A stretch of DNA of 64,000 nucleotides from Candidatus Bathyarchaeota archaeon (GCA_026414485.1 JAOAIX010000004.1:42646-106645); one strand, 5' to 3'. Numbered from the stretch's first letter, positions 27,051 through 36,459 are shown. A program made the numbers and translations. Notes: a model not told the origin generated them from the letters alone.

Positions 27051-27784
27051 CGTTTACCCTCCTGCCAACCAAAATACAACTTAAACTTGCCAATAGCATC
27101 GTCTACTGTAAGTCCATACTTGATCAAAATTTCTTTTTGGCTGTTCTCGTTAGGATTATCAATTAATCCACGACAGCCCCAGCAAATTGTTCCTTCATTA
27201 ATGCAGCAGCTGTTACAGCCTGCTCGTGTTACGGGTCCTACACAGAACTGTCCCCTGTCAAACGCACATATGTTCTCGTTTTTCTTACACTCTACACAAA
27301 CAGGATAATTGGGTACTTCAGGTTTCTTTCCTAGCAACAAAGATTTTACCACTTGCAGAAACTCATTGCGGTCAATGGGGCAACCATGTACATATGCGTC
27401 CACCGGAATTATAGCGTCTATGGGTCTTGCAGCGTATGTATCAAAAAGTCTAGCACTTTCACCATAAACTATTTGGCGGACTTCGTCGAGATTTTTGTAG
27501 TTTTTAAGAGCGTTTATGCCCCCTATAGTTGCACATGAACCGATGGCAACAACAATTTTAGCGTTTTTTCTGATTTGCTTCAATCTGTCTTCATCTTGCA
27601 GTCTAGTGCAGGAACCTTCAATGAAAGCTATGTCATAGTCTTCGTTATGCTCTTTCATGATCTCTCTGAAACTCACAACTTCAACTTGACCAAGTAACGT
27701 TAGCAAGTCTTCTTCCAAGTTGGCAACCTGCAACTGGTCTCCCTCGCAACCTGCAAAATCAAAGAAAGCAACTTTCGGCTTCAT
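27047..27784 (-). CDS. hydD: [NiFe]-hydrogenase small subunit, group 3b-like (HydD)
   Basis: A 245-residue small subunit carrying three predicted [4Fe-4S] clusters. Most ligands are present: IGSCATIGG, YVHGCP, PVCVEC and CVGPVTRAGCNSCC ... CWGC. At the proximal-cluster site the usual CxxC is CEGD, so the second cysteine is replaced by D16. An aspartate ligand at the proximal cluster is known, from memory, in F420-reducing hydrogenase. It lies between hydBG (1-base gap) and hydA (4-base overlap), and transfers electrons from the NiFe site to HydBG. Confidence 0.88.
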   Translation of the reverse strand: MKPKVAFFDFAGCEGDQLQVANLEEDLLTLLGQVEVVSFREIMKEHNEDYDIAFIEGSCTRLQDEDRLKQIRKNAKIVVAIGSCATIGGINALKNYKNLDEVRQIVYGESARLFDTYAARPIDAIIPVDAYVHGCPIDRNEFLQVVKSLLLGKKPEVPNYPVCVECKKNENICAFDRGQFCVGPVTRAGCNSCCINEGTICWGCRGLIDNPNENSQKEILIKYGLTVDDAIGKFKLYFGWQEGKR

Positions 27785-27785
27785 T

Positions 27786-29699
27786 TTATAACGCCTCCGG
27801 GACTCCTTTTATTTTTGAATAATTAAAAACGGGGCCATCTTTGCAAACATAGATTTGGTTAATCTGACAGTGACCACATTTACCTACACCACACTTCATT
27901 CGGCGCTCTAGCGACACAATTATGTGGTCGTCTGGAACTTTGCGAGCTTTCAAGTCAGCAATTACATATTTATACATGACCGGTGGTCCGCAGACTATAG
28001 CGTAAATTTTGTCCGGGTCAAAAGAGACCTGTGGAATCAGGGTTGTGATTACACCAATGTTTCCACCCCACGATTCACCATCAGGGCACCAGTTCACAGT
28101 AGCTTTGAACTCCACATCAGGTCTGCGAGCTAACTCCTCCATTTCCTTACTAAAGAGTAATTCTCTTGGTTCTTTACATCCATAGAGCAAAACTACATGC
28201 CCGAACTCTTTACGTTTATCTACGACGTAATTGAATAGTGACCGCAGCGGTGCAATACCTAAACCTCCTGCTACAAACAACAAGTCTTTACCCTTTAAAG
28301 CATCCACATCAAAGCCGTTTCCGAAGGGTCCTCTTACGCCGACTTTATCTCCTACTTTAAGTGTATGCAATTTGTTTGTAACGTTACCCACTTTTCTTAC
28401 GCAAATTTCAAACGACCCTTTCTTTGTAGGTGGTGAAGAAATTGAGATGGGCGCTTCGCCTATTCCAAAAACTGAAATCTCTGCAAACTGGCCGGGTTTG
28501 TGTCCCAGTTCTGAACCGTCATCCATCTTGATTTCAAAGAGGGTCTCGTTGGGTGTCATGACTGTTTTGTTGATGATTGTTGCAAGTCTTGGCACATAGT
28601 CGATGTTGCCTTCGGTTTGGATATTAACTTCTGGTGTTTGAGCAGGGCTAACTTTGACTCCTTTGCTGTGAATTTCATGGTACATATCGTTGAATAGTTC
28701 CACAGGATTTGCGATGTTTGGAAGACAGTTTGATGAGCATCTACCGCAGCCTACGCAGGATATAAAACCGAATCTGTCAAAAAGGTATTTGCCTTTTTTG
28801 AAGTATCGATGTCGATATCTCGTGGGGCGCGTGGGACGGAAGTTTTCTCCTGACGCTATCTTGGCGAAATCTTCGAGTAAACAGCCATCCCACGTGCGTA
28901 TGCGTTCGACTTGTTCAAGGGCAAGGTCGGGATTGTCTTTTACGTCAAAGCAGTAACAGGTGGGGCAAACTAGAACACAAGAACCACAGGCTAAGCATTT
29001 TTCAGCGTGTTTTTCCCAGAAACCACTTTCCTCATAAGTTTCTTTGAGCAATTCAGGGATCATTTCGGTGGAAAAATCAAATTTCTGTTGAGACATATTC
29101 ATTATTTCTCGTTTCTTTTGCCCCACCAACTGGATATCGCGGGCAAGAGCGCTGTTGACGTTTTTGGCGTATTTAGAAAGTAACTCTCCTCCTTTTTGAG
29201 ATCCTACACTTATGGCATACCTGTTTCCCAAGTCTGTAAGCATCAAATCATAGCCATAATCAACAATGGCGCATCCCATATAGGGGGCGAAATTCCATTT
29301 AGACATTTTCTGCATGTTGACGCCAATAATTACAGTAGAGTTTCTTTTTTCAAAATAGTGGGGGTCAGATTTGGTGTCTCTAAAGATTTCATCCATGTGA
29401 AACAGGGCTACAATATCATAAGGGTGAACACCGATTATCACAGAAGGTTTAGTTTCAGGGTTTTTGGCAGAAGATCCATCAGCTAAGTTATACGTGAAAA
29501 GAGTTTCACGTTGAGGAAAAAAGTATTTCTTAGGTGGTAGAAGCGTTACATCATAATCTAAACGAAGCTCGTTGGCGTTCTCCAGAGGTCCAAAGGCGAA
29601 TTTGTCGCCTTTAGCTTTGACCCCTATCACGTTCCATTTTTCATCCTTTATCAGTGCATCAACAAAATTGGAAAACTCATCTTTTGATATTATTTTCAT
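27786..29699 (-). CDS. HydB-HydG fusion: ferredoxin-like plus FAD/NAD(P)-reductase subunit of hydrogenase
   Basis: A 637-residue protein joining two subunits that are usually separate. Residues 1-350 match HydB (sulfhydrogenase beta/AsrA-like) with two [4Fe-4S] motifs, C235/C238/C241/C245 and C315/C318/C321/C325. Residues about 365-637 match HydG. They comprise an FAD-binding barrel, the NAD(P)-binding VAGGLGIAPLRS (about 477) and a C-terminal [2Fe-2S] site with C603, C608, C611 and C619. The frame is continuous, so this is a real fusion rather than overlapping genes. It heads the operon and should pass hydrogenase electrons to NAD(P). Confidence 0.88.
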   Translation of the reverse strand: MKIISKDEFSNFVDALIKDEKWNVIGVKAKGDKFAFGPLENANELRLDYDVTLLPPKKYFFPQRETLFTYNLADGSSAKNPETKPSVIIGVHPYDIVALFHMDEIFRDTKSDPHYFEKRNSTVIIGVNMQKMSKWNFAPYMGCAIVDYGYDLMLTDLGNRYAISVGSQKGGELLSKYAKNVNSALARDIQLVGQKKREIMNMSQQKFDFSTEMIPELLKETYEESGFWEKHAEKCLACGSCVLVCPTCYCFDVKDNPDLALEQVERIRTWDGCLLEDFAKIASGENFRPTRPTRYRHRYFKKGKYLFDRFGFISCVGCGRCSSNCLPNIANPVELFNDMYHEIHSKGVKVSPAQTPEVNIQTEGNIDYVPRLATIINKTVMTPNETLFEIKMDDGSELGHKPGQFAEISVFGIGEAPISISSPPTKKGSFEICVRKVGNVTNKLHTLKVGDKVGVRGPFGNGFDVDALKGKDLLFVAGGLGIAPLRSLFNYVVDKRKEFGHVVLLYGCKEPRELLFSKEMEELARRPDVEFKATVNWCPDGESWGGNIGVITTLIPQVSFDPDKIYAIVCGPPVMYKYVIADLKARKVPDDHIIVSLERRMKCGVGKCGHCQINQIYVCKDGPVFNYSKIKGVPEAL

Positions 29700-29815
29700 A
29701 TTTACTTTCTGCCCCAGATTTTAAGTTGCAGATCTATCCTCCCAAATAATCGAAAGGTTAACATTTAATGCTTTCTAAAAAAATCTCCATAATACACGTT
29801 TTTTCATAATTCAGC

Positions 29816-29915
29816 CACCCCTAAACTATGGGTAAAACAGGGGTGATTAATGGGGTGAATGTCTTTCTCTATGACCGAACATTTATGTAGTGGAAATGGG
29901 CTTTTTGAACCACTA
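29816..29915. promoter_or_regulatory. Divergent control region with two dyads
   Basis: The 379 bases between the start codons of the two hydrogenase operons contain no gene. Two perfect inverted repeats are visible: CACCCCT (29816-29822) with AGGGGTG (29839-29845), and TAGTGG (29888-29893) with CCACTA (29910-29915). Both have 16-base spacers. GGGGTGA is repeated at 29840 and 29852. They are candidate operators or hairpins for hydrogenase control; no regulator is known. Confidence 0.35.
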
Positions 29916-30078
29916 TGCACACACGGTGCTTCAATGTGCTGTCTAAAGTTGAGAATCAAAAGGCGGCTACTTCCCTATGCCATTTGCTTTCAACAGTTTT
30001 ATTAAATTTCGCCATCGTACATGATGGTTGGGTTGGCAACTTGGGTTTACATTGCACCGTTGGGGAGAGTATTGTTTA

Positions 30079-30627
30079 ATGACGGAAAACGTAGCAGCAT
30101 CCTCAAACAAGGAGCCTATTCGTGCTTCAGAGTTTGATCCAAAATTTAAGTATGAACTTATAAAAATGCATGGCGGAGAGGGCTTGTTAAAATGTTATCA
30201 ATGTGGAACTTGTACCTCCGACTGCCCTGTTGCAAGGTTTAGTGATGACTACCGACCACGTACCATAATTCGTATGGCGCAGCTTGGATTAAAAGATCGT
30301 ATTCTTAAGAGTGGCACCCTCTGGCTTTGCGCTGCGTGTTTTACCTGTACTGATCGGTGCCCTCAAGATGTAGAGGTTGCTAGTGTTATTCGTGTGCTTC
30401 GTAACTTAGCTGCAGAAAACGGTTGTGTTCCCCAAGTTTTCAAAGATCAAGCCTGTAGTATATTGGAGTCAGGTTATGCGTATAAGATCCCTGACTTGAG
30501 AATCAAAAAACGTGAAAGTATGGGTTTACCCCCTCTGCCAAAAGGCAATCCTGAAGCTATACGGAAAAGTCTCAAAGGTGTAAATTTCATGAGGTACATT
30601 GAGAAGAAGAGTGAACGGAATGAGTAA
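30079..30627 (+). CDS. hdrC: Heterodisulfide reductase subunit C-like protein
   Basis: A 182-residue iron-sulfur protein with two [4Fe-4S] motifs, C39/C42/C45/C49 and C84/C87/C90/C94 (CYQCGTCTSDCP and CAACFTCTDRCP), as in HdrC. The ATG at 30079 is preferred to the frame's upstream start because GGGGAGAG lies nine bases before it. It transfers electrons to HdrB, whose gene overlaps its end by eight bases. No coenzyme M/B synthesis is evident here, so the disulfide or other final acceptor is unknown. Confidence 0.87.
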   Translation: MTENVAASSNKEPIRASEFDPKFKYELIKMHGGEGLLKCYQCGTCTSDCPVARFSDDYRPRTIIRMAQLGLKDRILKSGTLWLCAACFTCTDRCPQDVEVASVIRVLRNLAAENGCVPQVFKDQACSILESGYAYKIPDLRIKKRESMGLPPLPKGNPEAIRKSLKGVNFMRYIEKKSERNE

Positions 30628-31513
30628 CAACAGTAAATACTTGATTTTTCTTGGGTGCGCTGTTCCTTACCGTGTTTCTGCTTATGAAATTTCAGCCCGC
30701 AAAGTTCTCGCTAAACTAGGGGTAGAGTTGGTTGAAATGCCTGAGTTTAATTGTTGTGGTCTACCTTTAGACCCAGTTAGCCACGAGATGATGCTGGTTT
30801 TGGCTTCTAGAAACTTGGCTGTAGCGGAAAAAACAGGGCTAAATATACTTACTTTGTGTCCAGGATGTGCAGGCACTTTAAAGAAAGTTACTAAAATTTT
30901 GAAGGACGACAAAGCTTTAAGAGAAAAAATCAACGCGCAGCTAAAGGAGTCAGGTTTGGAATTTAAGGGGACGGTAGTAACTAAACACATCATGCAGGTT
31001 CTCATGGAAGACGTCGGTGTAGACAACATAAAGAAATCTGTGGTTAAACCTCTTACAATGTTGAAAGTCGCTGAGCACGTAGGTTGTCATTTGTTACGTC
31101 CCAAAGAATACATAGGCTTTGATAACCCTGAAGACCCGCAGACTCTCAAAAAGCTCATCGAGGCTACAGGGGCAACCTGTTTAGATTATATAGATGAAAC
31201 TGAATGCTGCGGCGCTCCCAGTGTGGGCGTAAGTGATAAAGTTGCGTTACAGCTAGCTAGGGATAAACTGAATCATGTGAAGATGGTTGACGCGCAAGCT
31301 TTAATAACAATCTGCGCATTCTGCCACATAATGTTCGATACAAACGAGTTGCGAATCGAGAAAATGTTCAACGAAGCATACGGTATACCTATTTTGCATT
31401 ACCCACAACTGCTCGGTTTAGCATTGGGTATGAAGCCTGACGAACTTGCCTTTAACGAACTCAGAGTTGATACCTCAAAATTATTAAAACAAATAAATGA
31501 AGGTGCAAATTAA
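30620..31513 (+). CDS. hdrB: Heterodisulfide reductase subunit B-like protein
   Basis: A 297-residue protein with two CCG domains, the sites of the noncubane [4Fe-4S] clusters in HdrB: FNCCGLP with downstream LCPGC, and ECCGAPS with downstream CAFC. The ATG at 30620 overlaps the hdrC end. It is followed with no gap by the hydrogenase small subunit. With HdrC it would form the reducing head of an Hdr-hydrogenase complex. HdrA, the flavin subunit that bifurcates electrons, is not encoded in this operon. Confidence 0.87.
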   Translation: MSNNSKYLIFLGCAVPYRVSAYEISARKVLAKLGVELVEMPEFNCCGLPLDPVSHEMMLVLASRNLAVAEKTGLNILTLCPGCAGTLKKVTKILKDDKALREKINAQLKESGLEFKGTVVTKHIMQVLMEDVGVDNIKKSVVKPLTMLKVAEHVGCHLLRPKEYIGFDNPEDPQTLKKLIEATGATCLDYIDETECCGAPSVGVSDKVALQLARDKLNHVKMVDAQALITICAFCHIMFDTNELRIEKMFNEAYGIPILHYPQLLGLALGMKPDELAFNELRVDTSKLLKQINEGAN

Positions 31514-32494
31514 ATGAGCCAAAAACTAAAAATAGCCTTTTATTGGGCTGCAAGTTGCGGCGGCTGCGAAATCGCCGTGTTAGACATCAACGAGAAAATC
31601 CTTGATGTAGTTAAAATCGCCGATATTGTGTTCTGGCCTGTAGCCATGGACGTGAAGTATAAAGATGTTGAGGCTATGCCCGACAAATACATCGATATCA
31701 CGTTCTTTAATGGTTCTATACGGAATTCTGAGCAAGAACACATGGCGAAGCTTCTGCGCAAGAAATCCAAGACTCTTATCGCTTTTGGATCCTGTGCTCA
31801 CGAAGGTTGCATACCTGGATTAGCAAATCTTCATAACCGCGACGAAATTTTTGAGCAAGTATACCTGAAAGATAAATCAAATGTCAATCCCAAAGCGGTA
31901 GTGCCCAAGACTGAGACAACGGTGAAAGAAGGCACTTTGAAGATTCCCGAGTTCTACGATAGTGTACAAACTCTTGCTCAAACAGTGGATGTCGACTACT
32001 TCTTGCCTGGATGTCCACCTCCAGTCAAGCTAATCAGTAACGCGATAGACGTTATTGCAAAAGGTAAATTGCCTCCAAAGGGCTCTGTACTTGCACCCCT
32101 AAAGGCAGTTTGTGATGAGTGCCCCAGAAAACGCGAAAACAAGAAAATCACAAAGATTTATCGTGTCTACGAAAAAACTCCTGAACCAGAACGTTGCCTT
32201 ATGGAGCAAGGCATAATTTGCATGGGTTTTGCAACTCGTAGTGGGTGTGGTGCTCAATGCTTAAAAGTTGATATGCCTTGCACAGGCTGTGGTGGAGCAA
32301 CTCCAAATCAGCCCGAAGTCGGTGCAGGTATGATAACTGCTCTTGCTTCTATCCTTGGTACAGATAAAGAGCTAGGGCAGTACACTGAAGAGGACGTTGA
32401 AAAGTTGATGAGTCAAATTAAAGATCCCGTTGGCACGTTCTATATGTATAGTTTGCCTGCTTCCATACTCAAACGGAAGGTGATTAAAAAATGA
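31514..32494 (+). CDS. mvhG: [NiFe]-hydrogenase small subunit, Mvh-like (MvhG)
   Basis: A 326-residue small subunit with the proximal-cluster motif SCGGCE (C15, C18), then GSCAHEGC, PGCPPP and the ferredoxin-like CLMEQGIICMG ... SGCGAQC ... CTGCGG region. It resembles group 3c (MvhG/VhuG) enzymes that feed heterodisulfide reductase. The start abuts hdrB and the end overlaps mvhA by four bases, so expression is coupled. Confidence 0.88.
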   Translation: MSQKLKIAFYWAASCGGCEIAVLDINEKILDVVKIADIVFWPVAMDVKYKDVEAMPDKYIDITFFNGSIRNSEQEHMAKLLRKKSKTLIAFGSCAHEGCIPGLANLHNRDEIFEQVYLKDKSNVNPKAVVPKTETTVKEGTLKIPEFYDSVQTLAQTVDVDYFLPGCPPPVKLISNAIDVIAKGKLPPKGSVLAPLKAVCDECPRKRENKKITKIYRVYEKTPEPERCLMEQGIICMGFATRSGCGAQCLKVDMPCTGCGGATPNQPEVGAGMITALASILGTDKELGQYTEEDVEKLMSQIKDPVGTFYMYSLPASILKRKVIKK

Positions 32495-33942
32495 AAGAAA
32501 TACTCATAGACCCCATTACACGGCTCGAAGGTCATGGCAACGTTTCAATATTCCTCAACGACAAAGGCGATGTAGAAAACGCTTACCTAAAAGTCCCTGA
32601 ACTTCGTGGTTTCGAAAAATTCTGTATTGGTCGACGCGCCGAACTTATGCCTCAGCTTACCACAAGAATCTGCGGTGTCTGTCCTGTCGCTCACCACTTT
32701 GCTTCAGTTAAAGCTTTAGACGCAGCATTCAATGTTGAGCCTCCTTCGGCAGCAAAGAAGCTTCGTGAACTAATGTATTGTGGTTATTACATTTACGACC
32801 ACACTTTGCACTTTTACTACTTAGGCGGTCCAGACTTCATTGTTGGGCCTGATGCTCCTGCAGAAAAACGCAATATTCTAGGCGTAATTGAAAAAGCTGG
32901 TTTAGACGTAGCTAAAGAGGTAATCAAACACAGAGCTTATGGACAAAAGATCACCGAAATCCTTGGTGGTAAGGCAACCCACCCTGTTTGTGGTTTACCC
33001 GGCGGTATGTCTAAACCTTTGGGCGAAGAAAACCGACAGGAAATTGAAAAAATGGCAAAGTCCTGTGTCGAATTTGCTAAGTTTACCTTGAAAATTTTCC
33101 ACGACATAGTTTTAGCCAACAGCAAATACGTGGACATGATCAAAAGCGATGCATATACGATGAAAACCTACTACATGGGTACCGTTGACGACAAAAACAA
33201 CGTTAACTTCTACGACGGCAAAATCCGTGTTGTTGATCCTGCAGCTAAAGAATTCATCAAGTTCGAGTCCCAAGACTACCTCAAACACATTGCAGAACAT
33301 GTCGAAGAGTGGTCATACGCCAAATTCCCGTACCTTAAGAAAATCGGCTGGAAAGGTTTAGTTGATGGTGCTGATAGCGGGATTTACCGTGTTGGTCCGC
33401 TTGGACGATTGAACGCTGCCGCTGGCATGGCGACTCCGCTTGCACAAGCAGAATACGAAGTCATGTATAAAACATTGGGCAAACCCGTTCATGGTACTCT
33501 TGCCTTCCATTGGGCACGGCTAATTGAGTTGCTTTACGCTGCCGAGCGGGCAGTCCAACTTGCCAAAGATCCAGAAATCACAAGCCCCCAAGTCCGCAAC
33601 AAACCAGGCACACCGGGTGAAGGCATAGGCGTCGTTGAAGCTGCACGAGGTACCCTCATTCACCACTACGTTTTAGACAAAGATGCCCTCGTTAAAGACG
33701 TCAACATGATTGTAGCCACAACCAACAACTACCCTGCTATATGCATAAGCATCCGCGACGCGGCTAAAGGCCTAATCCGCGGCGGCAAAGTTGACCAAGG
33801 GATCCTCAACAAAGTAGAAATGGCTTTTAGAGCATACGACCCTTGCTTCGGATGTGCAACACACTTCGCTGTTGGTCAAATGCCTTTAACCGTTGAAGTC
33901 TTCGATAGTAACAAGCAGTTAATTCAAACGCTTAAACGCTAA
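32491..33942 (+). CDS. mvhA: [NiFe]-hydrogenase large subunit, Mvh-like (MvhA)
   Basis: A 483-residue catalytic subunit. NiFe ligands are C61 and C64 in RICGVCPVAHH and C452 and C455 in DPCFGCATH. A 25-residue tail follows H458, a typical length for removal by the maturation protease encoded next. It consumes or makes H2 in the cytoplasm with MvhG and HdrBC. MvhD, which normally links this dimer to HdrA, is absent from the operon. Confidence 0.9.
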   Translation: MKEILIDPITRLEGHGNVSIFLNDKGDVENAYLKVPELRGFEKFCIGRRAELMPQLTTRICGVCPVAHHFASVKALDAAFNVEPPSAAKKLRELMYCGYYIYDHTLHFYYLGGPDFIVGPDAPAEKRNILGVIEKAGLDVAKEVIKHRAYGQKITEILGGKATHPVCGLPGGMSKPLGEENRQEIEKMAKSCVEFAKFTLKIFHDIVLANSKYVDMIKSDAYTMKTYYMGTVDDKNNVNFYDGKIRVVDPAAKEFIKFESQDYLKHIAEHVEEWSYAKFPYLKKIGWKGLVDGADSGIYRVGPLGRLNAAAGMATPLAQAEYEVMYKTLGKPVHGTLAFHWARLIELLYAAERAVQLAKDPEITSPQVRNKPGTPGEGIGVVEAARGTLIHHYVLDKDALVKDVNMIVATTNNYPAICISIRDAAKGLIRGGKVDQGILNKVEMAFRAYDPCFGCATHFAVGQMPLTVEVFDSNKQLIQTLKR

Positions 33943-33972
33943 AATTAGCTTACCCCTTCTTCTTTTTTAGTT

Positions 33973-34485
33973 GTGTGTTTTTCTTTGGATCCTGCTTACG
34001 TGTCGTATGACTTTGAAAATGAATTAGCTCGTTGGTTAAAAAACTCAAAAACTGTAGTAATAGCTGGCATTGGAAATCCAATACGTTTTGATGACTTTGT
34101 TGGCGTAAAAATTGTCCAAGATCTTCAAGGGCATATTTCCAAAAATGTACACCTCATTGAATGTGAAACAGTGCCAGAAAGTTTTATGGATGAAATAATT
34201 GAGCTTAAACCTTCTCATGTGCTTCTAATAGACGCCGCCATCATGCAGTTATCGCCCGGTGAAGTGCGACTGTTTGACGCTGATAAAGTAGCAAATTTCC
34301 CTGCTATATCCACACATATGTTGCCTTTGAGAGTTTTCTGCGAATACATAACAAAAATGAGCGGTGGAAAACTAGCGTTGCTTCTGATTGAGCCTAAAAA
34401 ATTTGATTTCGGTGAAGGATTAACCGCCGAAGTCGAAAAAACTGCAGAAAAAATCGTCAAAGTTTTAAAAAAGCTGCTTCCATAA
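33973..34485 (+). CDS. Hydrogenase maturation protease (HycI/FrcD-like, M52)
   Basis: A 170-residue protein with the nickel-sensing motif GIGNPIRFDDFVG near residue 33, the conserved acidic residue region LIDAAI near 88 and the STHMLPL histidine near 114. These proteases trim the C-terminal tail of hydrogenase large subunits after nickel insertion. The target is presumably MvhA, 30 bases upstream. The start is uncertain: GTG at 33973 has no good ribosome-binding site and a TTG four codons on is possible. Confidence 0.85.
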   Translation: MCFSLDPAYVSYDFENELARWLKNSKTVVIAGIGNPIRFDDFVGVKIVQDLQGHISKNVHLIECETVPESFMDEIIELKPSHVLLIDAAIMQLSPGEVRLFDADKVANFPAISTHMLPLRVFCEYITKMSGGKLALLLIEPKKFDFGEGLTAEVEKTAEKIVKVLKKLLP

Positions 34486-34531
34486 CGTATGCACTGCTAA
34501 ACATGAGTTTCCCCTTCAACATTCCATTAGG

Positions 34532-34578
34532 TTTATATCTGTTTTACCTGCCTATACTAAACCAACACGTATAGAGGT
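34532..34578 (+). promoter_or_regulatory. Promoter and ribosome-binding site of the first AOR operon
   Basis: TTTATATC at 34532-34539 is a good archaeal TATA element about 50 bases before the start codon. AGAGGT at 34573-34578 is a Shine-Dalgarno element eight bases before the ATG at 34587. The spacing is consistent with transcription starting near 34560. Confidence 0.45.
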
Positions 34579-34586
34579 AAAAACTA

Positions 34587-36458
34587 ATGTATTCATACGC
34601 TGGAAAAATATTGCGTGTTAATTTGACCACTGGGCAGATAAGCACTGAGCCATTAACTGAGGAAATGGCTAAACAATACATCGGGGGAATTGGGCTTGGT
34701 ATCAAGCTCCTTATGGATAATTCAAAGCCTGGAACTGACGCTTATGACCCAGATAACCCACTTATCTATCTGACGGGACCACTTAGCGGGACTATGGGCC
34801 CAACAGCTGGGAACGGTTACGCAGTTGTTTCCAAGTCGCCTGCTACGGGTGGCGTAGGCGAAGCTAAGGCACATGGCTTTTTTGGTCCTGACTTGAAAAG
34901 GGCAGGTTACGACGCGGTAATAATCACAGGTAAAGCTCCACGACTATCTTACTTATGGATTGATGATGACAAGGTTCAAATCATGAACGCGGAGCACCTG
35001 AAGTATGCCACTGTTGGTCACACTGATAAGACCATTCGGGAGGAACTCGGCGACTTCTACATACGTGTCTCAGCAATCGGAGAAGCAGGAGAAAAACTCT
35101 GCCGCTTTGCAGCTATAATTAATGATGAGTTCCGCGCCATTGGGCGCAGCGGCATGGGTGGTGTTATGGGTTCCAAAAATCTGAAGGCTGTAGCGGTCAG
35201 AGGAACAAAGGATGTTAACGTCGCGGATATGAATGGTTTTAGAGAATTTGTTAAACTTATTCATGAGCGTATGAAAGGTCCAGCAACTAAAAAATACAAA
35301 ACCCTTGGCACACCTGAGAATGTTTTGGTTCTGAACTCTCTTTCTGCCTTGGCGACTAGGAACTGGACGAATGCAACTTTTGAAGGTGCCCATAAAGTCA
35401 GTGGCGAATACCTCAACGAACACTACGTCAAGAAGATTGTTGGTTGTGCGACATGCGGTATGCGTTGCGACCACATCGCGGTTGTCCCAGAAGGGCCATA
35501 TAAAGGTTCCACTTCAAGACTTGAGTTTGAATGTCTCTGGTCTATGGGTCCACTTTGTGGTATTGATCGCTTAGACGCTATAATTGAAGCTATGCGCATT
35601 GTAAACGAATACGGTATGGACGGCATATCAATAGGTGTGGTTGTCGCTTTTGCCATGGATCTTTATGAGCACGGTATAATAACTAAAGAACAAACCGACG
35701 GAATAGAGCTTAACTTCGGAAACGCCGAAGCTCTTATCGCAATTATCCACAAGATTGGTAAACGTGAAGGCTGGCTTGGTAACATTTTAGCTGAAGGTGT
35801 TGCAAAAGCAGCTGAGCTAATAGGCGGCGACGCCCCCAAGTACGCATGTCACATTAAAGGTTTAGAACTCCCAGGTTATGACTTGCGAACTTTGAAGACG
35901 GCGGCGCTTGGTTTCAGCGTTGCGTTCCGTGGTGCTTGCCACTTGAGAAACGGTGCTTACTCTCCTGACGTCAAAGGAAAAGTTAATCGCTTCAAGATTG
36001 AGCCAGGACGTGGCAAGATGATCACTGATGAAAGCAAAATGTACAACATTATCGACTCCCTAATTGTGTGCAAGTTCTCCCGCGGTACTTATTACGACGG
36101 TTGGAAAGACTTAGCAAACTACTACGCACTAGCAACTGGTATACCCATGACTCCTGAGGAGATGGCTAAAGCTGGCGACAGAATTGAAAACCTTGCTCGT
36201 CTCTTCAACATACGCGAAGGCAAAGGTACAAGAAAATATGACACGTTGCCTTGGAAGATAAAGAATGTTCCTGTTCCAGACGAAGGGCCTGCCAAAGGCG
36301 TATGTGTCAGCGAAGAAGAATTCCAAATTGGCTTAGACGACTACTACGCTTCAAGAGGCTGGTCAGCTGAAGGTATTCCAACACTGGAGAAACTTAAAGA
36401 ATTAGGACTCGAAAATTACGCTTACATCGCTGAAAAAGCTGAGCAAGGAGGCAACTAA
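34587..36458 (+). CDS. aor: Tungsten-containing aldehyde:ferredoxin oxidoreductase (copy 1)
   Basis: A 623-residue AOR-family protein oxidising aldehydes to acids, or reducing acids, with ferredoxin. The [4Fe-4S] ligands fit the Pyrococcus pattern: C287, C290, C294 (CATCGMRC) and C495 (IVCKF). The N-terminal tungstopterin domain starts AGKILRVNLTTG and GGIGLG. It is followed one base later by a polyferredoxin gene, an arrangement like BamBC or AOR with a HycB-like subunit. A close paralog lies at 39073-40926. Substrate is not predictable. Confidence 0.9.
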   Translation: MYSYAGKILRVNLTTGQISTEPLTEEMAKQYIGGIGLGIKLLMDNSKPGTDAYDPDNPLIYLTGPLSGTMGPTAGNGYAVVSKSPATGGVGEAKAHGFFGPDLKRAGYDAVIITGKAPRLSYLWIDDDKVQIMNAEHLKYATVGHTDKTIREELGDFYIRVSAIGEAGEKLCRFAAIINDEFRAIGRSGMGGVMGSKNLKAVAVRGTKDVNVADMNGFREFVKLIHERMKGPATKKYKTLGTPENVLVLNSLSALATRNWTNATFEGAHKVSGEYLNEHYVKKIVGCATCGMRCDHIAVVPEGPYKGSTSRLEFECLWSMGPLCGIDRLDAIIEAMRIVNEYGMDGISIGVVVAFAMDLYEHGIITKEQTDGIELNFGNAEALIAIIHKIGKREGWLGNILAEGVAKAAELIGGDAPKYACHIKGLELPGYDLRTLKTAALGFSVAFRGACHLRNGAYSPDVKGKVNRFKIEPGRGKMITDESKMYNIIDSLIVCKFSRGTYYDGWKDLANYYALATGIPMTPEEMAKAGDRIENLARLFNIREGKGTRKYDTLPWKIKNVPVPDEGPAKGVCVSEEEFQIGLDDYYASRGWSAEGIPTLEKLKELGLENYAYIAEKAEQGGN

Positions 36459-36459
36459 A

